NCBI GenBank assembly: GCA_905201895.1
Contig: CAJKPX010000025.1
Coordinates: forward strand, 1 to 29,346
Direction: 5' to 3'
Source: an uncultured Eubacteriales bacterium
GTDB taxonomy: Bacteria > Bacillota > Clostridia > Oscillospirales > CAG-272
Length of the DNA stretch: 29,346 nucleotides
Part shown: positions 1 to 8,798 of the stretch, piece by piece
Layout of the letters: the number at the start of each line of letters is the position of its first letter
Numbering within the stretch: the stretch's first letter is position 1
Notes under the pieces: model-generated
Told to the model about the DNA's origin: nothing
The model's input: only the letters and a program-made list of their open reading frames with translations
Database searches by the model: none
Translations under genes and position numbers: made by a program

Positions 1-124
1 GTATGGCGAAAAAGGGCTCTCTTAAAACCGGGTTCAACCTCTTCTGCCTCGGCTAGGGTAGATGCTCCTCCCGAGGAGACCCCAATCTGAACAAAGGAGC
101 GGCGAGAGCCGCGTGGATAAAAAC
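1..124. other. Upstream flank of plsX, no recognised gene
   Basis: This is the left edge of the window before the plsX start. A short forward reading frame from base 3 reaches a TAG at 54-56, but its residues match nothing I recognise. It could be the tail of an upstream gene or non-coding. A purine-rich AAAGGAG at 93-99 is probably the ribosome binding site serving plsX. I see no acpP or rpmF remnant, although those genes often sit near plsX. Confidence 0.3.
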
Positions 125-1168
125 ATGAAAATTATCGTTGACGTGATGGGCGGTGACAATGCGCCCGAGGAGACCGTCAAGGGCGTGATCATGGCGTCGC
201 GCGAGCTTGACGCAGAGTATATCGTCGTTGGCAACCGCGAGGACATTGAGCGGATTGCCAAGGAGGAGGACTTTGATTTGCGTGGCGTGGAGATCGTTCA
301 CGCTGATGACGTGGTTACCATGGAGGACGATCCTCTCTCGATCACGCGTGCAAAAAAGAACTCCTCGATGGCGGTTGGACTTCGCCTGCTCGCAGAGGGC
401 AGGGGAGACGCTTTCGTCAGCACGGGTAACACGGGCGCGCTGTTCACGGGAGCAACCCTGATCGTGCGCAAGATTCGCGGACTGCAGCGTGCAGGCATTG
501 GAACCGTTCTGCCCATGAAAAATCCCGTGCTTTTGCTCGATTGCGGCGCAAACGTGACCGTAACCGACGAAAATCTCGAGCAGTTCGGGGTGGTGGGAAC
601 AGCGTACATGCGTAAGATGTTCGGCATTGCCTCTCCACGCGTGGGTCTGCTCAACAACGGAACCGAGGCATGCAAGGGTACCGAGCTTCAGCAGGCGGCA
701 TACCGTCGTCTGAAGGATTCGCCCGACGTCAATTTCGTTGGAAACGTTGAGGGTAGTGCCATTCCGTTTGATAGCTGCGACGTGCTCGTCACCGATGGCT
801 TTACGGGCAATATTTTGCTCAAGAGCATCGAGGGCGTGGGCAAGTTTATGCTCGGCAAGCTCAAGAGCGTGCTCTATTCGTCATTGATCACCAAGCTTGC
901 CGCTGCCGTGATCAAGAAGCCGCTTTATTCGATGAAAAAGGACCTCGATCCCAGCGAGCAGGGCGGTTCTCCGATCCTCGGCATTTCCAAGCCCGTGATC
1001 AAGGCGCACGGTTCGTCGAATGCAAAGGCGTTCAAAAATGCAATCCGTCAGGCGATCGACTTTGCCGGGTCGGGCGCGATCGAGGAGATCGGCGAGGTGG
1101 TCGGCACTTATGCGGCGCGCAAAAAGGCAGAGCGCGAGAGCCTGAAAAATCAGGAGTCTGCCGAGTAA
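125..1168 (+). CDS. plsX: Phosphate acyltransferase PlsX
   Basis: PlsX converts acyl-ACP and phosphate into acyl-phosphate plus ACP, the first step of the PlsX/PlsY route to phosphatidic acid at the membrane face. The 347-residue protein begins MKIIVDVMGGDNAPEETVKG, the family's typical N-terminus, and has the glycine-rich STGNTGALF segment near residue 100, NNGTEACKG near 180 and VTDGFTGN near 223. Length fits the family (about 330-360). I chose ATG 125 because it matches the family N-terminus. An in-frame GTG at 113 lies closer to the AAAGGAG at 93-99 and would add only four residues. It heads the long forward gene run. The acpP gene often found between plsX and rnc is absent. Confidence 0.96.
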   Translation: MKIIVDVMGGDNAPEETVKGVIMASRELDAEYIVVGNREDIERIAKEEDFDLRGVEIVHADDVVTMEDDPLSITRAKKNSSMAVGLRLLAEGRGDAFVSTGNTGALFTGATLIVRKIRGLQRAGIGTVLPMKNPVLLLDCGANVTVTDENLEQFGVVGTAYMRKMFGIASPRVGLLNNGTEACKGTELQQAAYRRLKDSPDVNFVGNVEGSAIPFDSCDVLVTDGFTGNILLKSIEGVGKFMLGKLKSVLYSSLITKLAAAVIKKPLYSMKKDLDPSEQGGSPILGISKPVIKAHGSSNAKAFKNAIRQAIDFAGSGAIEEIGEVVGTYAARKKAERESLKNQESAE

Positions 1169-1179
1169 TTTGAAAACAG

Positions 1180-1210
1180 TCCAAGCGGTGTGCCATCGCC
1201 GCCGCTTGGA
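1180..1210 (+). promoter_or_regulatory. Hairpin in the rnc leader
   Basis: The plsX-rnc gap holds an inverted repeat: arms at 1180-1190 and 1200-1210 (TCCAAGCGGTG against CGCCGCTTGGA) give 11 base pairs including one G-U, with a 9-base loop. No T-tract follows, so it is not a classic terminator. Its place 37 bases before the RNase III gene recalls the E. coli rnc leader, which RNase III cleaves for autoregulation. This stem is short for such a substrate, so that role is only inferred. Confidence 0.4.
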
Positions 1211-1246
1211 TGAAAGAACGAAAAAGAAAGAGGTTTTGAGCTTATC

Positions 1247-1969
1247 ATGCCATTCAATATCGAGGTATTGCAGGAGCGCATTGGCTATCGGTTTCGCCAT
1301 CCCGAATATCTGCAGCGTGCTCTGACGCACTCCTCCTATGCCAATGAAACCGGCGCACCGAACCATCATCTGCTCTGCAACGAGCGCCTGGAATTTCTCG
1401 GTGACTCGGTGCTCTCGCTGATCACCGTTGATTTCCTTTATCACCGCTATCCCGAGCTCCCCGAGGGTAATCTGACGCGCATGCGTGCCGAAATGGTTTG
1501 CGAAAAGGCGCTGGCATCCTATTCGACCGAGCTGGGGCTTGGAGAATTTCTCCTGCTCGGAAAGGGAGAGCGAAACAGCGGAGGGGCAGAAAAGCCCGCC
1601 GTGATCGCCGACGCGTTCGAGGCAATCCTTGCCGCGATCTATCTTGACGCGGGTGGAATGGATGGGCTCGGCACCGTTGCAAAATTCCTGATTCCGTATC
1701 TGGAGCATGCATCGGCGTCGATTGTGGACGCGAGCGGCTATCATGCAGACTGCAAATCGCGCCTGCAGGAATTCGTGCAAAAAGACCACTCAAACGGTCA
1801 GCTGGAATACCGTCTCGTCGCGGAAACGGGTCCCGACCACGATAAGACCTTCACGGTGGAGGTCTATCTCGATTCCAATCGGATCGGACGTGGTGTCGGT
1901 CATCAGAAAAAGCTTGCCGAGCAAATGGCGGCGCGCGACGCGCTCTCGCTGTTCGGCATTGAGGTTTGA
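1247..1969 (+). CDS. rnc: Ribonuclease III
   Basis: RNase III is a double-strand-specific endoribonuclease that processes rRNA precursors and structured mRNAs as a cytoplasmic homodimer. The 240-residue product has the catalytic signature NERLEFLGDSVL at residues 45-56 (acidic residues E46, E49, D53), the second acidic segment VIADAFEAILAAIYLDAGG near residues 121-139, and a C-terminal double-stranded RNA binding domain from about residue 165 (DCKSRLQEFVQ ... QKKLAEQMAARDAL). Length is standard. The next gene begins three bases after its TGA, so translation is probably coupled. A hairpin lies just upstream in the leader. The Shine-Dalgarno sequence is weak (AGAGG about 14 bases before the ATG). 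Confidence 0.97.
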   Translation: MPFNIEVLQERIGYRFRHPEYLQRALTHSSYANETGAPNHHLLCNERLEFLGDSVLSLITVDFLYHRYPELPEGNLTRMRAEMVCEKALASYSTELGLGEFLLLGKGERNSGGAEKPAVIADAFEAILAAIYLDAGGMDGLGTVAKFLIPYLEHASASIVDASGYHADCKSRLQEFVQKDHSNGQLEYRLVAETGPDHDKTFTVEVYLDSNRIGRGVGHQKKLAEQMAARDALSLFGIEV

Positions 1970-1971
1970 CG

Positions 1972-2985
1972 GTGGCGCATCGCAATATCCCGATTTTTAT
2001 CCCACACCTGGGATGTCCCAACCTTTGTGTGTTTTGCAATCAGCGTTCGATCTCGGGCCGACAGGGCTTTTGCACGGAGAGCGTGCGCGCAGAGATTGAT
2101 CGGAGTCTGGCAGGCAATCCCGATCCCAATGACACTGAGATCGCCTTCTTCGGCGGCTCGTTTACGGGGATTGAGCGCAGGCTGATGATCGACCTGCTTG
2201 AGATCGCCGAGTCCTACGTTCGGGCAGGACGTGTGAGGTCAATCCGACTTTCCACCCGACCGGACTATATCAATCGCGAAATTCTCGAGATCCTTTCGCG
2301 CTATTCGGTGCGCGTGATCGAGCTCGGATTGCAGAGCATGAACAATGCCGTTCTGGCGGCTTCCCAAAGAGGGCACACCGCGGAGTGCGCCGAGGCGGCG
2401 TGCCGCGCGGTGCGCGAGGCAGGCTTCTCTCTCATTGGGCAGATGATGATCGGGCTCCCCGCATCCACGCTCAAGGACGAGCTGGAAACCGCTCGTAAAA
2501 TTGCCGAGCTGGGTGCCGATGCGGTGCGGATTTATCCAACCGTGGTGTTTTATGATACGCCGCTCTGTCAAATGACCGCAATGGGGGACTACACCCCTTT
2601 GACGCTTGCCGATGCCGTGGAGCGCTCGGCAGCTGTGCTGCGCGTGTTTTTGGAGCGTGGCATTCCCTGCATCCGCCTCGGGCTTTGCGCAAGTGAGGCG
2701 CTCACATCACCCGAGACCGTGATGGCAGGTCCCAATCATCCCGCACTCGGAGAGCTTGTGTGGAGTGAGCTGTGGTACGAAATCCTAAAGGAGCGCATCC
2801 GAGAGACCGATCTTTTGGGTCGGGAGACGGTGCTACGAGCTCCCGCGCGCGAGATATCGCGTATCGTGGGGCATCGCCGCTGTAATCTGGAGCGGCTTGA
2901 GAGAGAGACCGGCACACGCGTTTGCCGTGTGATCGGTCTGCAAGATTGCAATGAGCTCCTGCCGATCCCGGCAGGAAACCGATAA
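1972..2985 (+). CDS. Elp3-like radical SAM protein
   Basis: The protein belongs to the radical SAM superfamily, which cleaves S-adenosylmethionine at a 4Fe-4S cluster. The cluster-binding motif is at the N-terminus: C15, C19 and C22 in GCPNLCVFCNQ. Elp3/MiaB-like core motifs follow (FFGGSFTG, RLSTRPDYI, ELGLQSMN, GQMMIGLP), which also occur in B12-independent oxygen-free coproporphyrinogen oxidase relatives. No acetyltransferase domain is present, and the 337-residue length fits the short group often found between rnc and smc in Clostridia. The substrate is unknown; tRNA modification is a guess from Elp3. I prefer GTG 1972, with GAGG seven bases ahead inside the end of rnc, over an overlapping TTG at 1966. 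Confidence 0.85.
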   Translation: MAHRNIPIFIPHLGCPNLCVFCNQRSISGRQGFCTESVRAEIDRSLAGNPDPNDTEIAFFGGSFTGIERRLMIDLLEIAESYVRAGRVRSIRLSTRPDYINREILEILSRYSVRVIELGLQSMNNAVLAASQRGHTAECAEAACRAVREAGFSLIGQMMIGLPASTLKDELETARKIAELGADAVRIYPTVVFYDTPLCQMTAMGDYTPLTLADAVERSAAVLRVFLERGIPCIRLGLCASEALTSPETVMAGPNHPALGELVWSELWYEILKERIRETDLLGRETVLRAPAREISRIVGHRRCNLERLERETGTRVCRVIGLQDCNELLPIPAGNR

Positions 2986-3010
2986 ATGACGCACAGGAGG
3001 AAACACAACC

Positions 3011-6000
3011 GTGTATTTGAAATCGCTGGAAATGCAGGGCTTTAAGTCCTTTCCCGATAAAACGAAGCTTGTTTTCGAGAATCAACCCCAGGTCACGCTG
3101 CTCTCCGAGGGCGACGTCACCGAGGGCTCGGCACAGGGCGTTACGGTAATCGTCGGTCCGAACGGATCGGGAAAATCGAATATTGCCGATGCAATGCGCT
3201 GGGTTTTGGGTGAAATCTCGTCCAAGAGCCTGCGCGGATCGAAAATGGAGGACGTTATCTTCGGCGGTGCCGACAGTCGCCGTCCAATGGGATACGCCGA
3301 GGTTTCGGTCACCTTCGATAACCGCGGCGAATTCGCAAAGCTCGATTGCCCTTACGATGAGGTTACGGTCACCCGTCGCTATTATCGCGCGGGCGACAGT
3401 GAGTATTTCATCAACCGCAAGGGCGTGAGACTCAAGGATATCTACGAGCTGTTTATGAATACGGGTATCGGACGCGACGGCTACTCGATCATCGGTCAGG
3501 GACGTATCGCCGAGATGGTTTCCCGAAAGAGCGAGGAGCGCCGCAGTACCTTTGAGGATGCCTCGGGTATTGCGAAATACCGATACAGAAAGAACGAGAC
3601 CGAGCGCAAGCTCAAGGAAACCGAGGATAACATGGCGCGTGCCAATGATATCTTTCTTGAGGTTTCCTCGCGCGTTGGTCCCTTGGAGCGCGAGGCAGAG
3701 AAGGCAAAGCGTGCCATCGAGCTCATGGACAACAAGAAGCGTGCCGACGTCAGCCTTTGGCTCTACGATACCGAAAAGCTGCGCGGGGAGCTGACCGCAG
3801 CAGAGGAGGCAATGCAGCATGCATCCTACGATCTTGCGGCGGCAGAGGAGGCAATCCAAACCCTGGAGGCGCAAAATACCAGACTGTTTGAGGTTTCGCA
3901 GGGAAGCAAGCAGGAGTCCGAGGCTCTGCTCACCAGAATCCAGGAGCAAACCGAGCTCTGCCACAGTCTGGAGAGCGCTTACCGCGTGTCTGAAAACACC
4001 ATCAATCACGCAAGAGACCTGATCGCCGCAACCGAGGGAAGCGTTGGCTCGAGTGAGCGGTCGATCGCAAACGAGTCCGAAGCCATCAAGGAGCACGACG
4101 CAAAGATCGAGTCGCTCCGTCAAACCGAGGAAACACTCACCGCCGAGCGCGAAACGCTGCAGGCGGAGCAATCGGGACTCACGCTCCGTTCGAGCGAGCT
4201 TGAGGCTGCGATCGCACAGGCGCTCGATGACGTTCGCGCACTCGAAGCAGAGGCGGTTGACGTCAAGGTGCGTGTTTCGGTTCTGGAAAACGCAAAAAAT
4301 ACCGATACAGATAAAAACAGCTCGGCGCTTACTGAGCTCGAGGGCTATCGCAGGGTCTCCGATGATCTCGGAGCGCAGTGCGAGGCAAAGGAGCGCACGC
4401 TCGCGAACTACGACGCCGAGATCGCAACGATCGACGCCGACGTGAATGCGACGGAGGAGCGGCTTGCAGAGGCAGACGGTGAGGTCAAGAGCCTGGGTGA
4501 GCGCCTCAATTCCGAGATTTTCCGCCGCGATTCGATCAATCAGCGCATTGCAACCTTCCGCTCGATGGAGGAGCATTTCGAGGGTTATTCGGGTGCGGTA
4601 CGCTTTGTGATGAAGCAATATGACGAGGGTCGGATCACCGACGTACACGGCGCGCCCTGTGGCAGAATTTACGGTCCGCTTTCCAAGGTGATCTCGGTAG
4701 AGGATCGGTTTATCACCGCCATCGAGATCGCGCTCGGCGCAAACCTGCAAAATATCGTGGTTGAGGACGAGTCGACCGCAAAGGCGGCAATGTATGCCCT
4801 CAAGCGCGGCGAGGCAGGTCGTGCGACCTTCTTCCCGCTGACCTCTATGCGTGCATCCACTCCCACCAAGGAGCTCACCGATGCCGCAGGCTTTGCGGGG
4901 TATATCGGAGTCGCCGATTCGCTGGTAACGTCGGATGCAAAATTTGCAAGTGTTCTTTCCTCTCTGCTCGGCAGAACGGTGGTGTTTGATAATATTGACC
5001 ACGCCACCGCAATGGCGAAAGCGCTTCATTACCGTGTGCGTGCAGTCACGCTCGACGGACAGCAGATCAACGTGGGCGGTTCATTCACGGGTGGATCGGT
5101 GCGCACAGGCAGCGGAATTCTCTCGCGCGCAGGTGAGATCAAGCGTTTGGAGGCAGAGCTTACCGAGCGCAATGCGTCGATCAAGGAGATAGAGGCATCT
5201 CTCGCGACGGCACAGGACGCACAGCGCTCGCTCGAGGAGAAGCGCGTTGCGGCAGAGGATCGCCGTGAGCTGATCCTCGTGCTGCGCAACGGCGTGAGCG
5301 GTCAGCTCGACCAGCTCCGCGCGAAGCTTGATGCAAACAACACGCTCCTCGAAAAGCTTAAGGCAGATATGCGTCAGTACGAGGAGGCGCGTGCGAGATA
5401 CGAGGAGGATATCGAAGCCCTCATTGCCGAGGAGAAGAATCTCCGTCACCGCATCGCAGAGCTCACTGCATTCCGCTCTGAAAAGAGCGAGGAGAGGGGT
5501 GAGGTGCTCCTGCGCCTGGATGAGATTTCCCGTCAGCTCACCGAGCTCTATATCCGCATCAGCGAGACACAAAAGGACATTGAAACCGAGGGAATGCTCA
5601 AAGCGGGAGCAGAGGAGCGCTTGGATGCGCTCAACCGCGAGTTGTTAATGCTCACGGGACGCATCAATACGCAAACCGAGCAGATCCGCGCCGAGCAGGA
5701 GGCTATGGAGGAAAACCGACGTGCATATGCGGCGGCAACCGCTCTTCTGGAGGAGCTGAACGCGGCGCGCGGTCGGGTTGAAAAGGATAATTTTGAATTT
5801 GAGCGTAAGCTCAACGAGCTGAACACCAAGCTCCGTGATCGCATGAATCAGAAGGAGCTGATCTTCAGAGAATTCACAAAGTGTGAATCGCGTCTGGCAG
5901 CCCTGCGAGATACGCAGGATAAGCTTGCAACCAAGCTTTGGGACGACTATGAGCTGACGCGAAGCGACGCCGTGGCTCTTGGCTATCCCCCCATCACGCG

Positions 6001-6697
6001 TGAAAATCGCGGTGAGATGATCGCGCTGCAAACCGAATGTAAGAATAAGCTTCGCGCGATCGGAAGCGTTGATCTTGACGCCGTAAACAAATACGCCGAG
6101 CTCAAGGTGCGCTACGATTATCTGCACGGTCAGCTGACCGATCTGGAGCAATCGAAGAAGGATCTGGACGAAATCATTGCAAATCTCGAAACCGAGATGG
6201 AGGCTGCGTTTATTGAGTCCTTCAACCGCATCAACGAGAATTTCGGAAGGGTTTTTGCCGAGCTCTTTGGCGGTGGATCCGCCGAGCTTTCGCTCACCGA
6301 TCCCGACAACGTGCTGGAAAGCGGAATTGAGATCAAGGCGGCACCTCCCGGAAAGATCATCAAGAGCCTGATGCAGCTCTCGGGCGGCGAGCAGGCGTTC
6401 ATCGGTGTTGCACTTTTCTTTGCAATCCTGCAGGTTAATCCCACGCCGTTCTGTATTCTCGACGAGATCGAGGCAGCGCTCGACGAGGTAAACGTGGAGC
6501 GTTTGGCACAGTACATCAAGCGGTATTCGCACGGAACGCAGTTCATTATGATCACGCACCGTCGCGGAACGATGGCGGCAGCAGACCGACTCTACGGTGT
6601 CACCATGCCCGAGCGCGGTATTTCCAAGGTGCTCATGCTTGACGTCAATGATATTTCCAAGAAGGAAGGAGAAGACTGGAATGGGATTTTTGGATAA
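3011..6697 (+). CDS. smc: Chromosome partition protein SMC
   Basis: SMC is the ATPase of the bacterial condensin complex (with ScpA/ScpB), compacting and segregating origins. The 1228-residue protein has the N-terminal Walker A GPNGSGKS at residues 49-56, long coiled coils rich in Glu/Ala/Lys/Arg on both sides of a hinge at about residues 520-695 (GGSFTGGS near its end), and the C-terminal signature LSGGEQAF from 1123 with Walker B ILDEIEAALD around D1151-E1152. The GTG start has AGGAGG about ten bases upstream, and MYLKSLEMQGFKSF fits the family. One oddity is an extra stretch of about 17 residues (24-41) between the first strand and Walker A. ftsY begins inside its last codons. Confidence 0.97.
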   Translation: MYLKSLEMQGFKSFPDKTKLVFENQPQVTLLSEGDVTEGSAQGVTVIVGPNGSGKSNIADAMRWVLGEISSKSLRGSKMEDVIFGGADSRRPMGYAEVSVTFDNRGEFAKLDCPYDEVTVTRRYYRAGDSEYFINRKGVRLKDIYELFMNTGIGRDGYSIIGQGRIAEMVSRKSEERRSTFEDASGIAKYRYRKNETERKLKETEDNMARANDIFLEVSSRVGPLEREAEKAKRAIELMDNKKRADVSLWLYDTEKLRGELTAAEEAMQHASYDLAAAEEAIQTLEAQNTRLFEVSQGSKQESEALLTRIQEQTELCHSLESAYRVSENTINHARDLIAATEGSVGSSERSIANESEAIKEHDAKIESLRQTEETLTAERETLQAEQSGLTLRSSELEAAIAQALDDVRALEAEAVDVKVRVSVLENAKNTDTDKNSSALTELEGYRRVSDDLGAQCEAKERTLANYDAEIATIDADVNATEERLAEADGEVKSLGERLNSEIFRRDSINQRIATFRSMEEHFEGYSGAVRFVMKQYDEGRITDVHGAPCGRIYGPLSKVISVEDRFITAIEIALGANLQNIVVEDESTAKAAMYALKRGEAGRATFFPLTSMRASTPTKELTDAAGFAGYIGVADSLVTSDAKFASVLSSLLGRTVVFDNIDHATAMAKALHYRVRAVTLDGQQINVGGSFTGGSVRTGSGILSRAGEIKRLEAELTERNASIKEIEASLATAQDAQRSLEEKRVAAEDRRELILVLRNGVSGQLDQLRAKLDANNTLLEKLKADMRQYEEARARYEEDIEALIAEEKNLRHRIAELTAFRSEKSEERGEVLLRLDEISRQLTELYIRISETQKDIETEGMLKAGAEERLDALNRELLMLTGRINTQTEQIRAEQEAMEENRRAYAAATALLEELNAARGRVEKDNFEFERKLNELNTKLRDRMNQKELIFREFTKCESRLAALRDTQDKLATKLWDDYELTRSDAVALGYPPITRENRGEMIALQTECKNKLRAIGSVDLDAVNKYAELKVRYDYLHGQLTDLEQSKKDLDEIIANLETEMEAAFIESFNRINENFGRVFAELFGGGSAELSLTDPDNVLESGIEIKAAPPGKIIKSLMQLSGGEQAFIGVALFFAILQVNPTPFCILDEIEAALDEVNVERLAQYIKRYSHGTQFIMITHRRGTMAAADRLYGVTMPERGISKVLMLDVNDISKKEGEDWNGIFG

Positions 6698-8165
6698 GCT
6701 GTTCGGCAAAAAGAAGCGTGCCGATGCGGAAGAAGCAAAGCGCCTCGCCGAGGAGCAGGCTCGCATAGAAGCCGAGGAGCAGGCTCGCCTTGAGGCGGAG
6801 AAAAAAACTGCCGCAGAGGAAGCTGCACGAGCAGAGGCGATCAGACAAGCTGAGGAAAAGGCACGTCTTGAGGCAGAAGAAAAGGCTGCTGCAGAGGCAA
6901 TGCGTGCCGCAGAGGAGGCAAGACTTGCCGCCGAGCAGGCAAGACGCGAGGCAGAGGAACGCGCCCGTCGCGTTGCCGAGGAGGAGCTTGCCAAGGCTGC
7001 TGAGGAGGAAGCACGCCGCGTAGCCGAAGAAAAGGCTCGCCGTGCTGCAGAAGAAAAAGCTCGCCTGGAGGCGGAAGAAAAAGCTCGTCTGGAGGCGGAA
7101 GAAAAAGCTCGTCTGGAGGCGGAAGAAAAAGCTCGCCGCGAGGCAGAGGAACAGGCACGCCGCGAGGCAGAGGAACAGGCACGCCGCGAGGCAGAGGAAC
7201 AGGCACGCCGCGAGGCGGAAGCCGACGTTCTCACCGAGGAGGGCAAAAAGACCGAGAAAAAGTCCTTCTGGAAGCGTGTAAAGGAAGGTTTGAGTAAGAC
7301 CAAAAACGCTCTGTTCGGTCAGATTGATGACCTGCTCAAGAACTTCGTCAAGGTCGACGAGGACCTCTTGGAGGAGCTTGAGGAAATTTTGATCTGTGCC
7401 GACGTTGGCATCAACGCCGCAGAGCAGATCATCGACGAGCTTCGCGATCAGATCAAATCGGGTAGACTCAAGGAAAAGGAGCAGGTTACCGAAACGTTGC
7501 GCGGCATTCTCGAGGGCATGATCGGAGAGGGTGAGCCGCTCAATCTTGCCACAACGCCGAGCGTCATTCTTGTGATCGGTGTCAACGGTGTGGGTAAAAC
7601 CACCTCGATCGGCAAAATTTCCAATCAGCTTCGCAAGTCCGGTAAAAAGGTGGTTGTTGCGGCTGCGGATACCTTCCGTGCGGCGGCAATTGATCAGCTT
7701 GCTGTCTGGTGTGAGCGCGCAAAGGTCGATCTGATCCGTCAGAACGAGGGCAGCGACCCTGCGGCTGTTGTGTTTGACGCATGCCATGCGGCAAAAAATA
7801 AAAACGCCGACGTGCTCATCATCGACACGGCGGGACGTTTGCACAACAAAACAAACCTGATGAACGAGCTGGCAAAGATCAACCGTGTGATCGACCGAGA
7901 GCTTCCCGGTGCGGCACGTGAAAATCTGCTTGTGCTCGATGCAACCACGGGTCAAAACGCTATTTCGCAGGCAAAGGAGTTCAAAAATGCGGCGGCTCTC
8001 ACGGGTCTGATCCTGAACAAGATGGACGGCACCGCAAAGGGCGGCATTGTGCTCTCGATCCGTCAGGAGCTCAACATTCCCGTCAAATTCATCGGCGTGG
8101 GTGAAAAGCTGGACGATATGCAGGCATTTGACCATAAGGAATTTGTGCGTGCGTTGTTTGAATAA
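6681..8165 (+). CDS. ftsY: Signal recognition particle receptor FtsY
   Basis: FtsY is the SRP receptor GTPase that docks ribosome-SRP complexes at the membrane. The 494-residue protein starts MGFLDKLFGK, a short amphipathic lead. A highly charged Ala/Glu/Arg/Lys segment spans about residues 12-195 and includes an 8-residue tandem repeat at 115-178. The NG domain follows, with G1 GVNGVGKTT at 300-308, the DTFRAAA segment, DTAGR at 382-386 and NKMDGTAKGG. The usual TKxD is NKMD here, a conservative change. ATG 6681 lies 17 bases inside smc, with AAGGAG nine bases before it, so translation is probably coupled. The acidic domain is long for a Gram-positive FtsY. Confidence 0.96.
   Translation: MGFLDKLFGKKKRADAEEAKRLAEEQARIEAEEQARLEAEKKTAAEEAARAEAIRQAEEKARLEAEEKAAAEAMRAAEEARLAAEQARREAEERARRVAEEELAKAAEEEARRVAEEKARRAAEEKARLEAEEKARLEAEEKARLEAEEKARREAEEQARREAEEQARREAEEQARREAEADVLTEEGKKTEKKSFWKRVKEGLSKTKNALFGQIDDLLKNFVKVDEDLLEELEEILICADVGINAAEQIIDELRDQIKSGRLKEKEQVTETLRGILEGMIGEGEPLNLATTPSVILVIGVNGVGKTTSIGKISNQLRKSGKKVVVAAADTFRAAAIDQLAVWCERAKVDLIRQNEGSDPAAVVFDACHAAKNKNADVLIIDTAGRLHNKTNLMNELAKINRVIDRELPGAARENLLVLDATTGQNAISQAKEFKNAAALTGLILNKMDGTAKGGIVLSIRQELNIPVKFIGVGEKLDDMQAFDHKEFVRALFE
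7023..7214 (+). repeat. 24-bp tandem repeat inside ftsY
   Basis: Eight contiguous 24-base units encode octapeptides of the form AEEKARLE or AEEQARRE (residues 115-178). Units at 7071-7094 and 7095-7118 are identical, and the three at 7143-7214 are identical or nearly so. The near-identity at DNA level, including synonymous sites, points to recent slippage or unequal exchange rather than only protein-level selection. Confidence 0.85.
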
Positions 8166-8180
8166 AGACAGGAGTATTGC

Positions 8181-8798
8181 ATGAAAATAGTATTGGCATC
8201 GAGAAACCGCAAAAAAATTGAGGAATTGCGCACGCTTTTGTCGCAATCCTTTGCGGATATCGAAATCTTATCGCTCGATGATGTCGGCATTACCGAGGAC
8301 ATCGAGGAGGACGGCGAAACCTTTGAGGCAAACGCCCTCATTAAGGCACGTGTAGCTGCAAGAACGGGATATATCGGCATTGCCGATGATTCGGGGCTTG
8401 CGGTCGACGCGCTCGGTGGAGACCCGGGCGTCTATTCGGCACGCTATGCGGCACGTTGCAATTATGCGGGGGACCATGATGACGAGGGGAACAATCAGGC
8501 GCTTCTGAAAAATCTTGAGTCGGTTCCGGATGAGCAGAGAACGGGGGCATATGTGTGCGCCGTCGCCTGCGTTTTTCCCGATGGCAGAGAGTTCACCGTT
8601 CGCGGCGAATCGCGTGGCAGAATTCTGCGCGAGTATCACGGAGAGGGCGGCTTTGGCTACGATCCGCTGTTCTATTACGAGGAGTTCGGCAAGACCTTTG
8701 CAGAGGTCACGGCGGAGGAAAAGCATCGTGTATCGCACCGTGGGCGTGCCATCGCCGCGCTTGTTGAAAAATTGAAATCTATGGGGATACAAGCATGA
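8181..8798 (+). CDS. rdgB: dITP/XTP pyrophosphatase (RdgB/HAM1 family)
   Basis: The enzyme hydrolyses non-canonical purine nucleoside triphosphates such as dITP and XTP to monophosphate and pyrophosphate, keeping them out of DNA and RNA. The 205-residue protein shows the family motifs in order: SRNRKKIEEL at residues 7-16, ADDSGLAVDALGG near 67-79, GVYSARYA, GFGYDPLFYYEEFGKTFAE near 156-174, and SHRGRA near 183-188. Length is typical. ATG 8181 is preceded by AGGAG. The next gene starts in a 4-base ATGA overlap. Confidence 0.95.
   Translation: MKIVLASRNRKKIEELRTLLSQSFADIEILSLDDVGITEDIEEDGETFEANALIKARVAARTGYIGIADDSGLAVDALGGDPGVYSARYAARCNYAGDHDDEGNNQALLKNLESVPDEQRTGAYVCAVACVFPDGREFTVRGESRGRILREYHGEGGFGYDPLFYYEEFGKTFAEVTAEEKHRVSHRGRAIAALVEKLKSMGIQA

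Noticed and set aside
62..124. Earlier ATG (62) for plsX
   Set aside because: It would add 21 residues unlike the family N-terminus, and it lies upstream of the AAAGGAG site.
2702..5029. 775-codon reverse-strand frame opposite smc
   Set aside because: It lies wholly opposite smc and the radical SAM gene, has no ribosome binding site and no recognisable motif; it is a product of GC-rich codon bias.
5645..7303. Long reverse-strand open frame rich in Ser and Ala opposite smc/ftsY
   Set aside because: It mirrors the Ala/Glu/Arg repeats of ftsY and the smc coiled coil; both forward genes are certain.
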